Notes: generated from the sequence alone by a model not told the origin. DNA of 8,342 nucleotides from Hyphococcus sp. (GCA_021604605.1 BQJH01000123.1:1-8342), one strand, 5' to 3'; counted from the stretch's first letter, positions 1-6,580 are shown. Program-made: numbers and translations.

Positions 1-1019
1 CCGCCACCATCATGGCGATAGCTCCGCTCCCCTGTCTCGGTATCGATTACCCACCAAAAATACCCCATCCAGTATCCCTCATCCAATTTGTGAAGGCGAG
101 TCTTGGATAACTCGACGGACGGGGCACTACCAGACAGGACAAAGTCCATATATTTTGCCATATCGTGCGGTGTTGCTTTTATGCCGCCATCTGCCCCCCA
201 GAGTATGTCTGCGATAGGCAGGGGAGGGATGTGTTCACCGATTGCATTATATCCAAGTGCGAGGCGAGATATATCTGTGGGTGAAAGCTGCAAGTAGCTA
301 TCCGTCATATCGGCGTTTTGCAGAATTTTATTTGTCAGAAGACTACCAAAGGACTGACCCGTTACACGCTCAAGGATATGTGCCATGAGGTTTGTGCCGA
401 AGTTGGAATAGTTGAACTTCGTGCCAGGCTGAGAAGCTAGGTCGAGACGCCCGAGATAGTCCAGAACGCTTGCTCGCGTCTCTTTCGCATTTGCGCCGTA
501 GATTTCACGCCAGCGTTCACCCGTTGCGTCTCCATCGGGCAATTCTCTTAGTGCCTTTTGCATGCCTTCATTGTTAGCTGGCAGACCGCTTGTGTGCGTG
601 AGCAGATGTTTGATTCTTATAGGATGACCATCATATTCGAGATTGTGGTAATCTCCATCAAGATACATCCTGATATCGTCCTCTAAGGTCAGCAATTTCT
701 GGTTGACTGCATCTGCTGTCAGTATACCGGTGAAGGTCTTTGTGATTGAGGCGATCTCGAACAAGGTCTCATCATCTGGTGTATTTTGCTTGCCGGGATC
801 TATCTCGCCTCCATGCGTAATGTAGAGTTGCCCCTTATAACTGACAGCCAGAGAGACGGCTTGCGCCTCTGATGTGTCTAGCAGCGTGGCGATACTGTCC
901 TCCATTAAGGGCACTATCTCTGGTTCTTCTACCGCGATTGGTGGCACGGTCGTACCACATGAGATTAGTAATGGTGTGCTGACAATAAGAAAGGTGATTG
1001 CATAAAGCATCGGTCTCAT
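1..1019 (-). CDS. Serine beta-lactamase-family hydrolase, predicted lipoprotein (3' end outside window)
   Basis: The frame is open from the ATG at 1019 down to base 1, giving 339 codons with no stop, so the C-terminus lies beyond the left edge. The N-terminus is a short hydrophobic signal ending in a lipobox, LISC, with the lipidated Cys at residue 21. The next residue is Gly, so outer-membrane sorting is more likely than inner-membrane retention under the E. coli rule. The class C beta-lactamase/penicillin-binding fold is indicated by the S-x-x-K motif SITK (Ser91 nucleophile, Lys94), the Y-x-N motif YSN (Tyr204), and HDGG at 336-339, which takes the place of the KTG triad. Between them are family-typical stretches such as IKHLLTHTSGLP. 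Members include beta-lactamases, D-amino-acid peptidases and esterases; the substrate here cannot be read from sequence, and the His-type third motif argues against a classical AmpC enzyme. The start codon overlaps the stop of the upstream GntR gene (ATGA), with GGAG about 8 nt before it, so the two are probably cotranslated. The codon use is rich in ATA. Confidence 0.9.
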   Translation of the reverse strand, partial: MRPMLYAITFLIVSTPLLISCGTTVPPIAVEEPEIVPLMEDSIATLLDTSEAQAVSLAVSYKGQLYITHGGEIDPGKQNTPDDETLFEIASITKTFTGILTADAVNQKLLTLEDDIRMYLDGDYHNLEYDGHPIRIKHLLTHTSGLPANNEGMQKALRELPDGDATGERWREIYGANAKETRASVLDYLGRLDLASQPGTKFNYSNFGTNLMAHILERVTGQSFGSLLTNKILQNADMTDSYLQLSPTDISRLALGYNAIGEHIPPLPIADILWGADGGIKATPHDMAKYMDFVLSGSAPSVELSKTRLHKLDEGYWMGYFWWVIDTETGERSYRHDGG

Positions 1020-1660
1020 GATCGTGTCTCCAACCAGGTTCGGATATATTCAATTGTGTTGATGCAATTTGCTTCGATCAGGTCGCAAGCATCATCGATG
1101 CGCCTCTCTTCAAGACATGAAATGATGTCATCATGTTCAGAGCTCGACGAGACAAGGTTGCCGCCTTCTAGAAAATAGAGGTTTTCATACCTCTTGATAT
1201 CTCGCCTTACGCGCTGAATAGACTCCAACAAATAGAGATTAGGGCATTGCCGGAGCAATGTATTGTGCCAGGCGTTGTCAAGCGCAATGGCGCGTTTGCC
1301 TCTCGCCTTGGCGAACTTCTCATTTATTGTTTTGAGTTCGGTGAACGTCTTTTGCTCAAATGCTGCGGTAGATTTAAGAGCGCATCTCTCCAACTCAGCG
1401 AGGACAGGATACATCTCCTCAACTTCACGAATGCTCAAGGGTTTGATGTAAAACCCCTTATCCGTAGTTGAGGTCAGATATCCTTGCCCTTGAAGACCAA
1501 GTAAAGCCTCTCTTATTGGCGTTTGGCTGACGCAGAGCTCGCGAGCCAGAGCCGTCTCGTTCAAGCGTTGTCCGTCTTTGAAATCACCTGCATGGATTTT
1601 TTCGATGATCAGTTGCAATGCCTGCGACCGGGCGGAGTTTTTCTCTATCCTTTGATTCAT
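1016..1660 (-). CDS. GntR family transcriptional regulator, FCD (FadR/VanR-like) subfamily
   Basis: This 214-residue protein has the usual FCD-regulator layout. An N-terminal winged helix-turn-helix spans about residues 10-73, with the GntR signature around LNETALARELCVSQTPIREAL (33-53). An all-helical FCD ligand-binding domain spans about 80-210. FCD domains usually hold a metal with one Asp and three His and sense small organic acids. Asp128, His132 (in WHNTLL) and His176 (in SEHDDII) match, but the expected last His, 22 residues after His176, is Asn198. The effector is not predictable. The gene directly precedes and overlaps the lipoprotein hydrolase gene, which is its most likely target along with itself. 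A 16-bp palindrome six bases upstream of the start is a good candidate operator. No clear Shine-Dalgarno sequence precedes the ATG. Family assignment is firm; the ligand and regulon are inference. Confidence 0.93.
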   Translation of the reverse strand: MNQRIEKNSARSQALQLIIEKIHAGDFKDGQRLNETALARELCVSQTPIREALLGLQGQGYLTSTTDKGFYIKPLSIREVEEMYPVLAELERCALKSTAAFEQKTFTELKTINEKFAKARGKRAIALDNAWHNTLLRQCPNLYLLESIQRVRRDIKRYENLYFLEGGNLVSSSSEHDDIISCLEERRIDDACDLIEANCINTIEYIRTWLETRS

Positions 1661-1661
1661 A

Positions 1662-1682
1662 ATTCTATATTCTATAGAATAT
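1662..1682 (-). promoter_or_regulatory. Candidate GntR operator: 16-bp perfect palindrome plus 7-bp tandem repeat
   Basis: Bases 1667-1682 read ATATTCTATAGAATAT, identical on both strands. On the plus strand the heptamer ATTCTAT is also repeated in tandem at 1662-1668 and 1669-1675, overlapping the palindrome. The site lies 6 bp upstream of the GntR start codon at 1660. A possible -35 element TTGACG (minus strand, 1694-1689) sits upstream, so a bound dimer would cover the -10 region. Short A/T-rich palindromes near their own gene are typical of FCD-subfamily regulators. That this regulator binds here is inference. Confidence 0.55.
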
Positions 1683-1765
1683 TGAAAGCGTCAATACGTT
1701 TTGCCTCGCCGCACGAGCGTCTTATTTTGGGCAGGCATTTTAAGTCGCTGATTTAAGGCAAGAGT

Positions 1766-1779
1766 CAGTCATTTGACTG
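1766..1779. promoter_or_regulatory. Short inverted repeat upstream of the DUF1499 gene
   Basis: CAGTCA (1766-1771) and TGACTG (1774-1779) are perfect inverted arms separated by TT, 57 bp before the DUF1499 start codon. It could be a protein-binding site or a small 5-bp hairpin with a 4-base loop. Arms this short can occur by chance. No convincing -35/-10 pair was found at a normal distance around it. Confidence 0.2.
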
Positions 1780-1836
1780 GCGCTGCAGGTAAATTTGCCC
1801 ATAAAATAGGCGCTTAACCGAGGAAAGGACGACCTC

Positions 1837-2583
1837 ATGAAATTGCTGATCTGGATTGTTTCATTGGCGGCGATCGTTTTGGCGCTTGTCATTGCGGTGT
1901 CAGGGCCGGGTACGCGATTTGGCGTATGGGATTATGGCTTCGGTTTGGGCTTGATCCGGAAAGCCGCGTTGCCTTTGATGATTGCAACCGGGTTGAGCGT
2001 GGTCAGCTTTGTGCTTGCCTTGATCACAGCGCGCCAACTAGCGCCGCTTGCCTTGATCGCAACACTTATGGGGGCTGGAGCTGCGTTCGTACCGATCAAG
2101 ATGAAGGAACTGGCTGAAGCCAATCCCTACATTCACGATATCACAACTGACTTTTCCAATCCGCCACAAATTATAACAGCGGCTGATTTTGAACGCGCAA
2201 ACCCTGCCGCTTATGTTGGCGATGAACCGGCGCCGGGATCTGAATTATCAACCGCAGACGCACAGCGCGAAGCATTTCCCGATATAGCGCCAATCATGAC
2301 GACTGTTGCTCCTGAAGAAGCGATGAATTTGTCGCGTGATATTGTTGAAGCCATGAGCATGAATATCCTCAATGAGGAAACATCGGAGACGACCCGCATC
2401 ATTGAGGCGGCATATAAAAGCACTTGGTTTGGTTTTGTTGACGACTTTGTGGTTCGCATTTCTGAAGAGGGAGGAAAGACACGCATCGACCTTCGTTCCA
2501 AATCTCGCGTCGGCACGTCTGATCTTGGCGCTAATGCAGCACGCATTCGGGACTTTATTTCAAGGTTTGAAGCGGCGTCTTAA
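1837..2583 (+). CDS. DUF1499 domain-containing membrane protein
   Basis: This 248-residue protein has three predicted N-terminal membrane segments, at about residues 3-22, 46-64 and 68-87, followed by a soluble DUF1499 domain at about 97-245. The family is recognised from the block IHDITTD (99-105), the pattern YPDI-like FPDI (147-150), the segment DDFVVRI (202-208), and the strongly conserved arginine/glycine stretch RSKSRVGTSDLGANAARIR (220-238). The biochemical function of DUF1499 is not established. The membrane anchor and soluble domain suggest action at the cytoplasmic membrane, but the side is not clear. An AGGAAAGGA ribosome-binding stretch lies just upstream of the chosen ATG. The gene is divergent from the GntR unit and convergent with purN, whose stop codon lies only 9 bp away, so it appears to be monocistronic. 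Family assignment is confident; the role is unknown. Confidence 0.9.
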   Translation: MKLLIWIVSLAAIVLALVIAVSGPGTRFGVWDYGFGLGLIRKAALPLMIATGLSVVSFVLALITARQLAPLALIATLMGAGAAFVPIKMKELAEANPYIHDITTDFSNPPQIITAADFERANPAAYVGDEPAPGSELSTADAQREAFPDIAPIMTTVAPEEAMNLSRDIVEAMSMNILNEETSETTRIIEAAYKSTWFGFVDDFVVRISEEGGKTRIDLRSKSRVGTSDLGANAARIRDFISRFEAAS

Positions 2584-2592
2584 ACAGCCCCG

Positions 2593-3249
2593 TTAATCGG
2601 CGAGCGCTGGTGGATTAAGCAAAGCGCCTTCTGTGACGACGCTTGAATCAAATTGCACAAGCGCGCCTGAAATGCGTGCTTTGCCTTCAACGACTAATTT
2701 TATACAGGCTGGGTAAAGACGATGTTCCTGCTCAAGAATGCGCGCCGTCAGGCTTTCAACGTTTTCACCGGGCAGGACAGGGATAGCCGCCTGGCCAATG
2801 ATGGGGCCGGCGTCCACTTCAGCGGAAACAAAATGCACTGAACAACCGGCAACTTTAACGCCCGCATCTATTGTTCGTTCCTGAACATGAAGCCCGCGGA
2901 ATGCAGGGAGTAACGAAGGATGGATATTGATTAAACGCCCACGCCAGTCGTTGACGAAGTCCGGCGTCAACAAGCGCATGAACCCTGCGAGGCACACATA
3001 ATCGACTTCCGCCATGCGTAATGTCTCATCGAGGGCTGCATCAAAATCTTCACGCGTTTTAAAATCTTTGTGGTCAATGACTTGTTGCGGAATGCCCGCT
3101 TTCGCCGCGCGATCGAGTCCCGCCGCTTTCGGGCGATTGGAAATCACAAGCGTGATTTCAGCCGGAAAATCTTCCTTTGCGACCGCATCAATAATCGATT
3201 GTAAATTCGTGCCGCGTCCAGAGATCAGCACAGCCAGCTTCGCCGCCAT
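2593..3249 (-). CDS. purN: Phosphoribosylglycinamide formyltransferase 1 (GART)
   Basis: PurN transfers the formyl group of 10-formyltetrahydrofolate to glycinamide ribonucleotide, the third step of de novo purine synthesis, in the cytoplasm. The 218-residue length fits bacterial PurN. The phosphate-binding GRGTNLQ loop is at 11-17. The catalytic triad matches the E. coli Asn106/His108/Asp144 pattern as Asn108 and His110 in INIHPSLLPAF and Asp146 in EVDAGPII. The folate-pocket strand YVCLAGFMRLL (84-94) is intact. The start ATG is 3 bp past the purM stop and has AGGAG at 3263-3259 inside the end of purM, so translation is probably coupled. The gene ends 9 bp from the convergent DUF1499 gene, leaving no room for an intrinsic terminator between them. 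Confidence 0.97.
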   Translation of the reverse strand: MAAKLAVLISGRGTNLQSIIDAVAKEDFPAEITLVISNRPKAAGLDRAAKAGIPQQVIDHKDFKTREDFDAALDETLRMAEVDYVCLAGFMRLLTPDFVNDWRGRLINIHPSLLPAFRGLHVQERTIDAGVKVAGCSVHFVSAEVDAGPIIGQAAIPVLPGENVESLTARILEQEHRLYPACIKLVVEGKARISGALVQFDSSVVTEGALLNPPALAD

Positions 3250-3252
3250 GAT

Positions 3253-4257
3253 CTACTTCTCCTTGATCTCACCGATCAGGTGAGCTGGCGTTCCAGTATT
3301 ATTGAGCGCAGTGATGATTGCGTCAGCGCTGTTCTTTTCGCAAACGATAACGCCGCCAATGCCACAGTTAAATGTTCGGTGCATGTCAGCATCGGAAACA
3401 TTGCCAGCTTCCTGCAGCCATTGAAATAGTGGCGGCATGGTCAGGGCGCTATCATCAAAGACGGGCGCATGATTTTCACCGAGAACGCGCGGTACATTAT
3501 CGGTCAGGCCGCCGCCAGTAATATGAGAGAAAGCTCTTACGGTTGATTGCTTTAGTAAAGGCAGCACTTGCTTGACGTAAATGCGTGTCGGTTCGAGCAG
3601 CGCCTCGCCTAGCTTCACGCTCGAATCAAAAGGCGCAGCGGCTTGCAGATCGGCGCGGCTATCTTCGACAATTTTTCGAATGAGAGAATGGCCATTGGCG
3701 TGCGGACCGGAGGAGGCCAGGCCGATCATCACGTCGCCAGAAGAGACAGGCCGCGGCATGACGTCTGTACGCTCGACAGCGCCGACGCAGAATCCCGCGA
3801 GGTCATATTCACCGGCTCCATACATGCCGGGCATTTCCGCCGTTTCGCCGCCAACAAGAGCGCATCCCGCTTGCAGGCAGCCATCGGCGATCCCGGCGAC
3901 AACAGAAGTCGCTGTTCCTTCATCAAGCTTGCCGGTCGCAAAATAATCGAGGAAAAACAGAGGCTCAGCGCCCTGTGCTAAGACGTCATTGACGCACATG
4001 GCCACCAGATCGACCCCGATTGTGTCATGCTTATCCAGCAGAAACGCGAGCTTCAGCTTCGTTCCGACACCGTCCGTCCCGGAAACCAGAATAGGGTCCT
4101 GAAATCCCGCCGCTTTCAGGTCGAAAAGCCCCCCAAACCCCCCTAATGCGCTGTCTGCGCCAGCACGGGCGGTCGCTTTGGCCAAGGGGCCAATGGCTTT
4201 GACCAGGCGTTCGCCCGCATCAATATCAACCCCGGCTTTTTTATATGCATCACTCAT
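3253..4257 (-). CDS. purM: Phosphoribosylformylglycinamidine cyclo-ligase (AIR synthetase)
   Basis: PurM uses ATP to close formylglycinamidine ribonucleotide into 5-aminoimidazole ribonucleotide, the fifth step of de novo purine synthesis. At 334 residues it is close to the usual length. The family signatures are present in order: DSALGGFGGLFDL (35-47), the ATP-site GTDGVGTKLKLA (60-71), GVDLVAMCVNDVLAQGAEPLFF (81-102), GGETAEMPGMY (136-146), the HITGGGL loop (245-251) and the C-terminal FNCGIGG block (296-302). The start is supported by a strong AGGAGG five bases upstream. It is the first gene of the purM-purN operon and is divergent from the DUF2066 gene across 152 bp. All 16 Ile codons are ATT or ATC. 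Confidence 0.97.
   Translation of the reverse strand: MSDAYKKAGVDIDAGERLVKAIGPLAKATARAGADSALGGFGGLFDLKAAGFQDPILVSGTDGVGTKLKLAFLLDKHDTIGVDLVAMCVNDVLAQGAEPLFFLDYFATGKLDEGTATSVVAGIADGCLQAGCALVGGETAEMPGMYGAGEYDLAGFCVGAVERTDVMPRPVSSGDVMIGLASSGPHANGHSLIRKIVEDSRADLQAAAPFDSSVKLGEALLEPTRIYVKQVLPLLKQSTVRAFSHITGGGLTDNVPRVLGENHAPVFDDSALTMPPLFQWLQEAGNVSDADMHRTFNCGIGGVIVCEKNSADAIITALNNTGTPAHLIGEIKEK
4129..4143 (-). repeat. Two G6 tracts in the purM coding strand
   Basis: The coding (minus) strand reads GGGGGG TTT GGGGGG across the codons for GGFGGL (residues 39-44). The protein sequence is a conserved glycine-rich loop of PurM, so the tracts probably arise from glycine codon choice. Runs of six are the longest homopolymers noticed in this gene. 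Confidence 0.8.
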
Positions 4258-4260
4258 AGG

Positions 4261-4268
4261 CCCCTCCT
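4261..4268 (-). promoter_or_regulatory. Strong ribosome-binding site of purM
   Basis: The minus strand reads AGGAGGGG, with AGGAGG five bases before the purM ATG at 4257. This near-perfect anti-16S match fixes the purM start and is the strongest Shine-Dalgarno sequence in the window. Confidence 0.8.
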
Positions 4269-4345
4269 AGCCAATACCGGCGGGCGCGTGCAACTAAATG
4301 CTTTAACATTTGGAAATTAAGGTCGTTTCCGAGGGCCGCTCCCGC

Positions 4346-4351
4346 TATAAT
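4346..4351 (+). promoter_or_regulatory. Possible -10 element for the DUF2066-hdaA-ppk unit
   Basis: A perfect TATAAT hexamer lies 58 bp upstream of the DUF2066 start codon, within the 152-bp divergent region shared with purM. The bases 17 bp upstream (TCGTTT) are a poor -35 match, so this rests mainly on the -10 hexamer and location. Confidence 0.3.
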
Positions 4352-4409
4352 CGCCTATAAGAAACGTGATAGAGTCGGCCCTGCTGGCGGATAAACAGGA
4401 CAACAGTAA

Positions 4410-5837
4410 ATGATTGCAAGAATTTTAGGTGTGGCGGTTTCGATCTGCGTGATCACAGCAATGGGCTTCTCGCCAGCGTTGGCTGTGGGGGAAGATGTTT
4501 TTGTAGTGCCGCGCGTCACGGTCCAGGCCCAGGGCGATAGCGCCACAGCCGCGAAATCCTCCGCCCAGCGGGCAGGGCGCCGCCGCGCTATGGACATTCT
4601 CTTGCGTCGCCTGACGGTTGAAGATGACTGGGCTTATCTGCCAAGGCTTGCGACCGGCCAACCGGCGCAAACATCAGCGCCTACCTCGGGGCAAGTTCCA
4701 GGACAAGCTTATGATGTGGTTGATCGCGGCATCATCACGTTAAGCGACCGCGACCTTGAATTGCTGGAGTCCGGCTTTGAAGTCTATAACGAGAAGAGTT
4801 CGGCCAAGACTTATCGTGCTTATATCACCTACCGGTTTAAACCGGATGCCGTGCGCAAAATTTTAAAAGATGCGCGCATTCCTTATAGCGAAGCGCAAAC
4901 ACGCACGGCGCTTGTGCTGCCGATCCTGCAGACATCGAACGGCACATATCTTTGGGAAGAGAACAATCCATGGATGGCCGCTTGGAAAGTGCGTCCTTAC
5001 GATAATGAACTGACGCCGATGGTAGCGCCGTTAGGCGACCTTGAGGATGCGGGCACTGTTAGCCCGCGTCAGGCGCTGGCGTTAAATCAAGCCGCCCTCG
5101 CAGAACTGGCCGCGCGTTATTCGGTTAGTCAGGTAATCATTGCACAAGGGTATTTGCAGCAATCAGATGGTCAAGATAAATTGCGGGTGCGTCTGATTAA
5201 TGGCTTTAGAGAAGCGGTCAATCTGGATGCTGTGGAATCTGAACTAGGCGATGACACTGCTTATGCCGGGCCGTCAGGCTCGAACTCTCTGCGGGCGGCT
5301 TTAGACAATGTCGTCGTTGCGAAAGTCGGTGACGTGCTGGCGGAAGAGTGGTTCAGTCAACCCTCTGGTAATTTCCCAGCTTTGGCAGAGCGCTCGATAG
5401 AAGTGGCGATTGCAAAATATGCAAAGCCCTGGAAAGAGCGGACCCTTATTGATCATTCATCATTAGCGCTGCTTGGAGTGAGTGCATATTATCGTTCGTT
5501 GGATGAATGGGCGCAAATTCGTTCTGCTTTGGTTTCAACGCCTTTAATCGGTTCGGTCCAGGTGCAATCCCTGTCGCGTTTTGGCGCTGAAATTCTTGTT
5601 CAGGCCTATGGGGATCCCAGCAAGCTGACTGTTGCGATGGAATCGCAAGGATTGGCCTTATGGTCGGAGGATGGAGACCATTGGTTGATTGCAACACCGT
5701 CTACAGCACAGGATGTCAGAGGCGTTAATCGTCGCCAGCGACGTAACCGCTTTCGCGCGGATGGAGATCAATCCGATTTTTATCCAGCATCGATTGACGA
5801 AACAGAAAGCGTAAACGGCGGAAACAGCCAATATTAA
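4410..5837 (+). CDS. DUF2066 domain-containing exported protein
   Basis: This 475-residue protein begins with a Sec-type signal peptide whose likely cleavage site follows ALA at residue 25, so the mature protein should be periplasmic. The N-terminal DUF2066 region (about 28-150) carries the block in which Ala and Arg recur (TAAKSSAQRAGRRRAMDILL, 46-65), followed by the VLPILQTSNGTYLWEENNPW region (169-188). A later stretch (about 350-428) alternates predicted helix and strands, ending in GLALWSEDGDHWLI; it resembles a small alpha/beta repeat domain. The tail is first basic (RRQRRNRFR, 441-449) and then acidic. DUF2066 proteins have no settled function. AGGA lies 9 nt before the ATG. The gene is followed closely by hdaA and ppk in the same direction, and this family is repeatedly found between purM and hda homologues, which supports the call. 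Confidence 0.85.
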   Translation: MIARILGVAVSICVITAMGFSPALAVGEDVFVVPRVTVQAQGDSATAAKSSAQRAGRRRAMDILLRRLTVEDDWAYLPRLATGQPAQTSAPTSGQVPGQAYDVVDRGIITLSDRDLELLESGFEVYNEKSSAKTYRAYITYRFKPDAVRKILKDARIPYSEAQTRTALVLPILQTSNGTYLWEENNPWMAAWKVRPYDNELTPMVAPLGDLEDAGTVSPRQALALNQAALAELAARYSVSQVIIAQGYLQQSDGQDKLRVRLINGFREAVNLDAVESELGDDTAYAGPSGSNSLRAALDNVVVAKVGDVLAEEWFSQPSGNFPALAERSIEVAIAKYAKPWKERTLIDHSSLALLGVSAYYRSLDEWAQIRSALVSTPLIGSVQVQSLSRFGAEILVQAYGDPSKLTVAMESQGLALWSEDGDHWLIATPSTAQDVRGVNRRQRRNRFRADGDQSDFYPASIDETESVNGGNSQY

Positions 5838-5876
5838 AACTGGCGCCTTTGAGTGTATCTGGCGTTAAAAAAACTG

Positions 5877-6563
5877 ATGACTGACGCATCAAAAACCCTC
5901 GCGCCAAATTCAATGGGTCAATTCTCATTGACGCTGCCTGCACGGCCGCCGCGATATGACCGTGAGCATTTTGTTCTGTCGACGGCAAACGATGCCGCAT
6001 GGCGCGCGAGCAAAGCCTGGGTCGCATCGGGGGAGCCAGCGATGACTATTTGCGGGCCCGAGGGCGCAGGCAAAACTCATCTTCTTCATGTGCTGCTGGC
6101 AGAGCTTGGCGGCGCGTACATAAATGATCAAACAAAACTTGATCCAAAGATCGACAATGATCTGATCGGGTTTGATGGCGCCTCAATGAACCCTGACCCG
6201 GCGGAGTTTCTGGCGAAAATTGAAGACATATTGGGCGCCGGTAGACGCCTCATTCTGGTTGGGCGTGGACAACCAAGCGAGTGGGCGGGCGGTTTAAAAG
6301 ATTTACGAACCCGGTTGGAGGCCATGCCGCGGGCGCAAATGTCGGAACCTGATGAAGCGATGCTCAGGGCTGTCATGGCAAAAGGGTTTCAAGACCGCCA
6401 AGTGACAGTTGGCAAGGCTGTCATTGAGTATGCGGCAGTTCGTTTACCAAGAACTTTTCTTGCAGCGCACCGTTTTGTTGAAGCGGCGGATCAAGCTGCC
6501 CTTAATGAAAAAAAGAAAGTTTCAGTGCAACTTGCGCAAAAGGTGCTTGAAGACCATTTTTAG
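5877..6563 (+). CDS. hdaA: DnaA-related replication-initiation regulator (Hda homologue)
   Basis: Hda/HdaA proteins bind the DNA polymerase sliding clamp and stimulate hydrolysis of ATP bound to DnaA, preventing over-initiation. With the ATG at 5877 the protein is 228 residues. An N-terminal clamp-binding peptide QFSLTL (15-20) fits the QL-S/P-L-type consensus. The AAA+ P-loop GPEGAGKTH spans 60-68 with Lys66 and Thr67. The sensor I/box VI region runs from LILVGRGQPSEW through DLRTRL (142-147). The lid contains RLPRTF (189-194), with the sensor II arginine probably Arg192. There is no C-terminal DNA-binding domain, as expected for Hda. The Walker B region reads LIGFDGAS rather than the usual hydrophobic-DD pattern. 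Start choice is uncertain: GTG at 5853 or ATG at 5913 are possible, and none has a good ribosome-binding site; all keep the clamp motif. The gene lies 39 bp after the DUF2066 gene and 28 bp before ppk. Confidence 0.88.
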   Translation: MTDASKTLAPNSMGQFSLTLPARPPRYDREHFVLSTANDAAWRASKAWVASGEPAMTICGPEGAGKTHLLHVLLAELGGAYINDQTKLDPKIDNDLIGFDGASMNPDPAEFLAKIEDILGAGRRLILVGRGQPSEWAGGLKDLRTRLEAMPRAQMSEPDEAMLRAVMAKGFQDRQVTVGKAVIEYAAVRLPRTFLAAHRFVEAADQAALNEKKKVSVQLAQKVLEDHF

Positions 6564-6580
6564 GGTGTAATCAGGTTTCC

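Noticed and set aside
103..297. Plus-strand open frame of 64 codons
   Set aside because: It lies wholly opposite the hydrolase gene, whose SxxK, YxN and HxG motifs and lipobox are coherent in the minus-strand frame.
835..1053. Minus-strand open frame of 72 codons across the GntR-hydrolase junction
   Set aside because: It overlaps both real genes in another frame and shows no recognisable protein features.
1523..1756. Plus-strand open frame of 77 codons running into the intergenic region
   Set aside because: Most of it is antisense to the helix-turn-helix part of the GntR gene; it has no ribosome-binding site or family resemblance.
1773..1807. TTGACT with a downstream TAAAAT as a DUF1499 promoter
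   Set aside because: The spacer would be 23 bp, too long for a sigma-70-type promoter, and no better -10 lies at 16-18 bp.
3581..3981. Two plus-strand open frames of 121 and 112 codons antisense to purM
   Set aside because: Both are shadows of purM, whose signature motifs are intact on the minus strand.
4305..4320. AAATG...CATTT inverted repeat in the purM-DUF2066 intergenic region
   Set aside because: Short, A/T-rich arms with a weak stem and no T-run; not distinguishable from chance.
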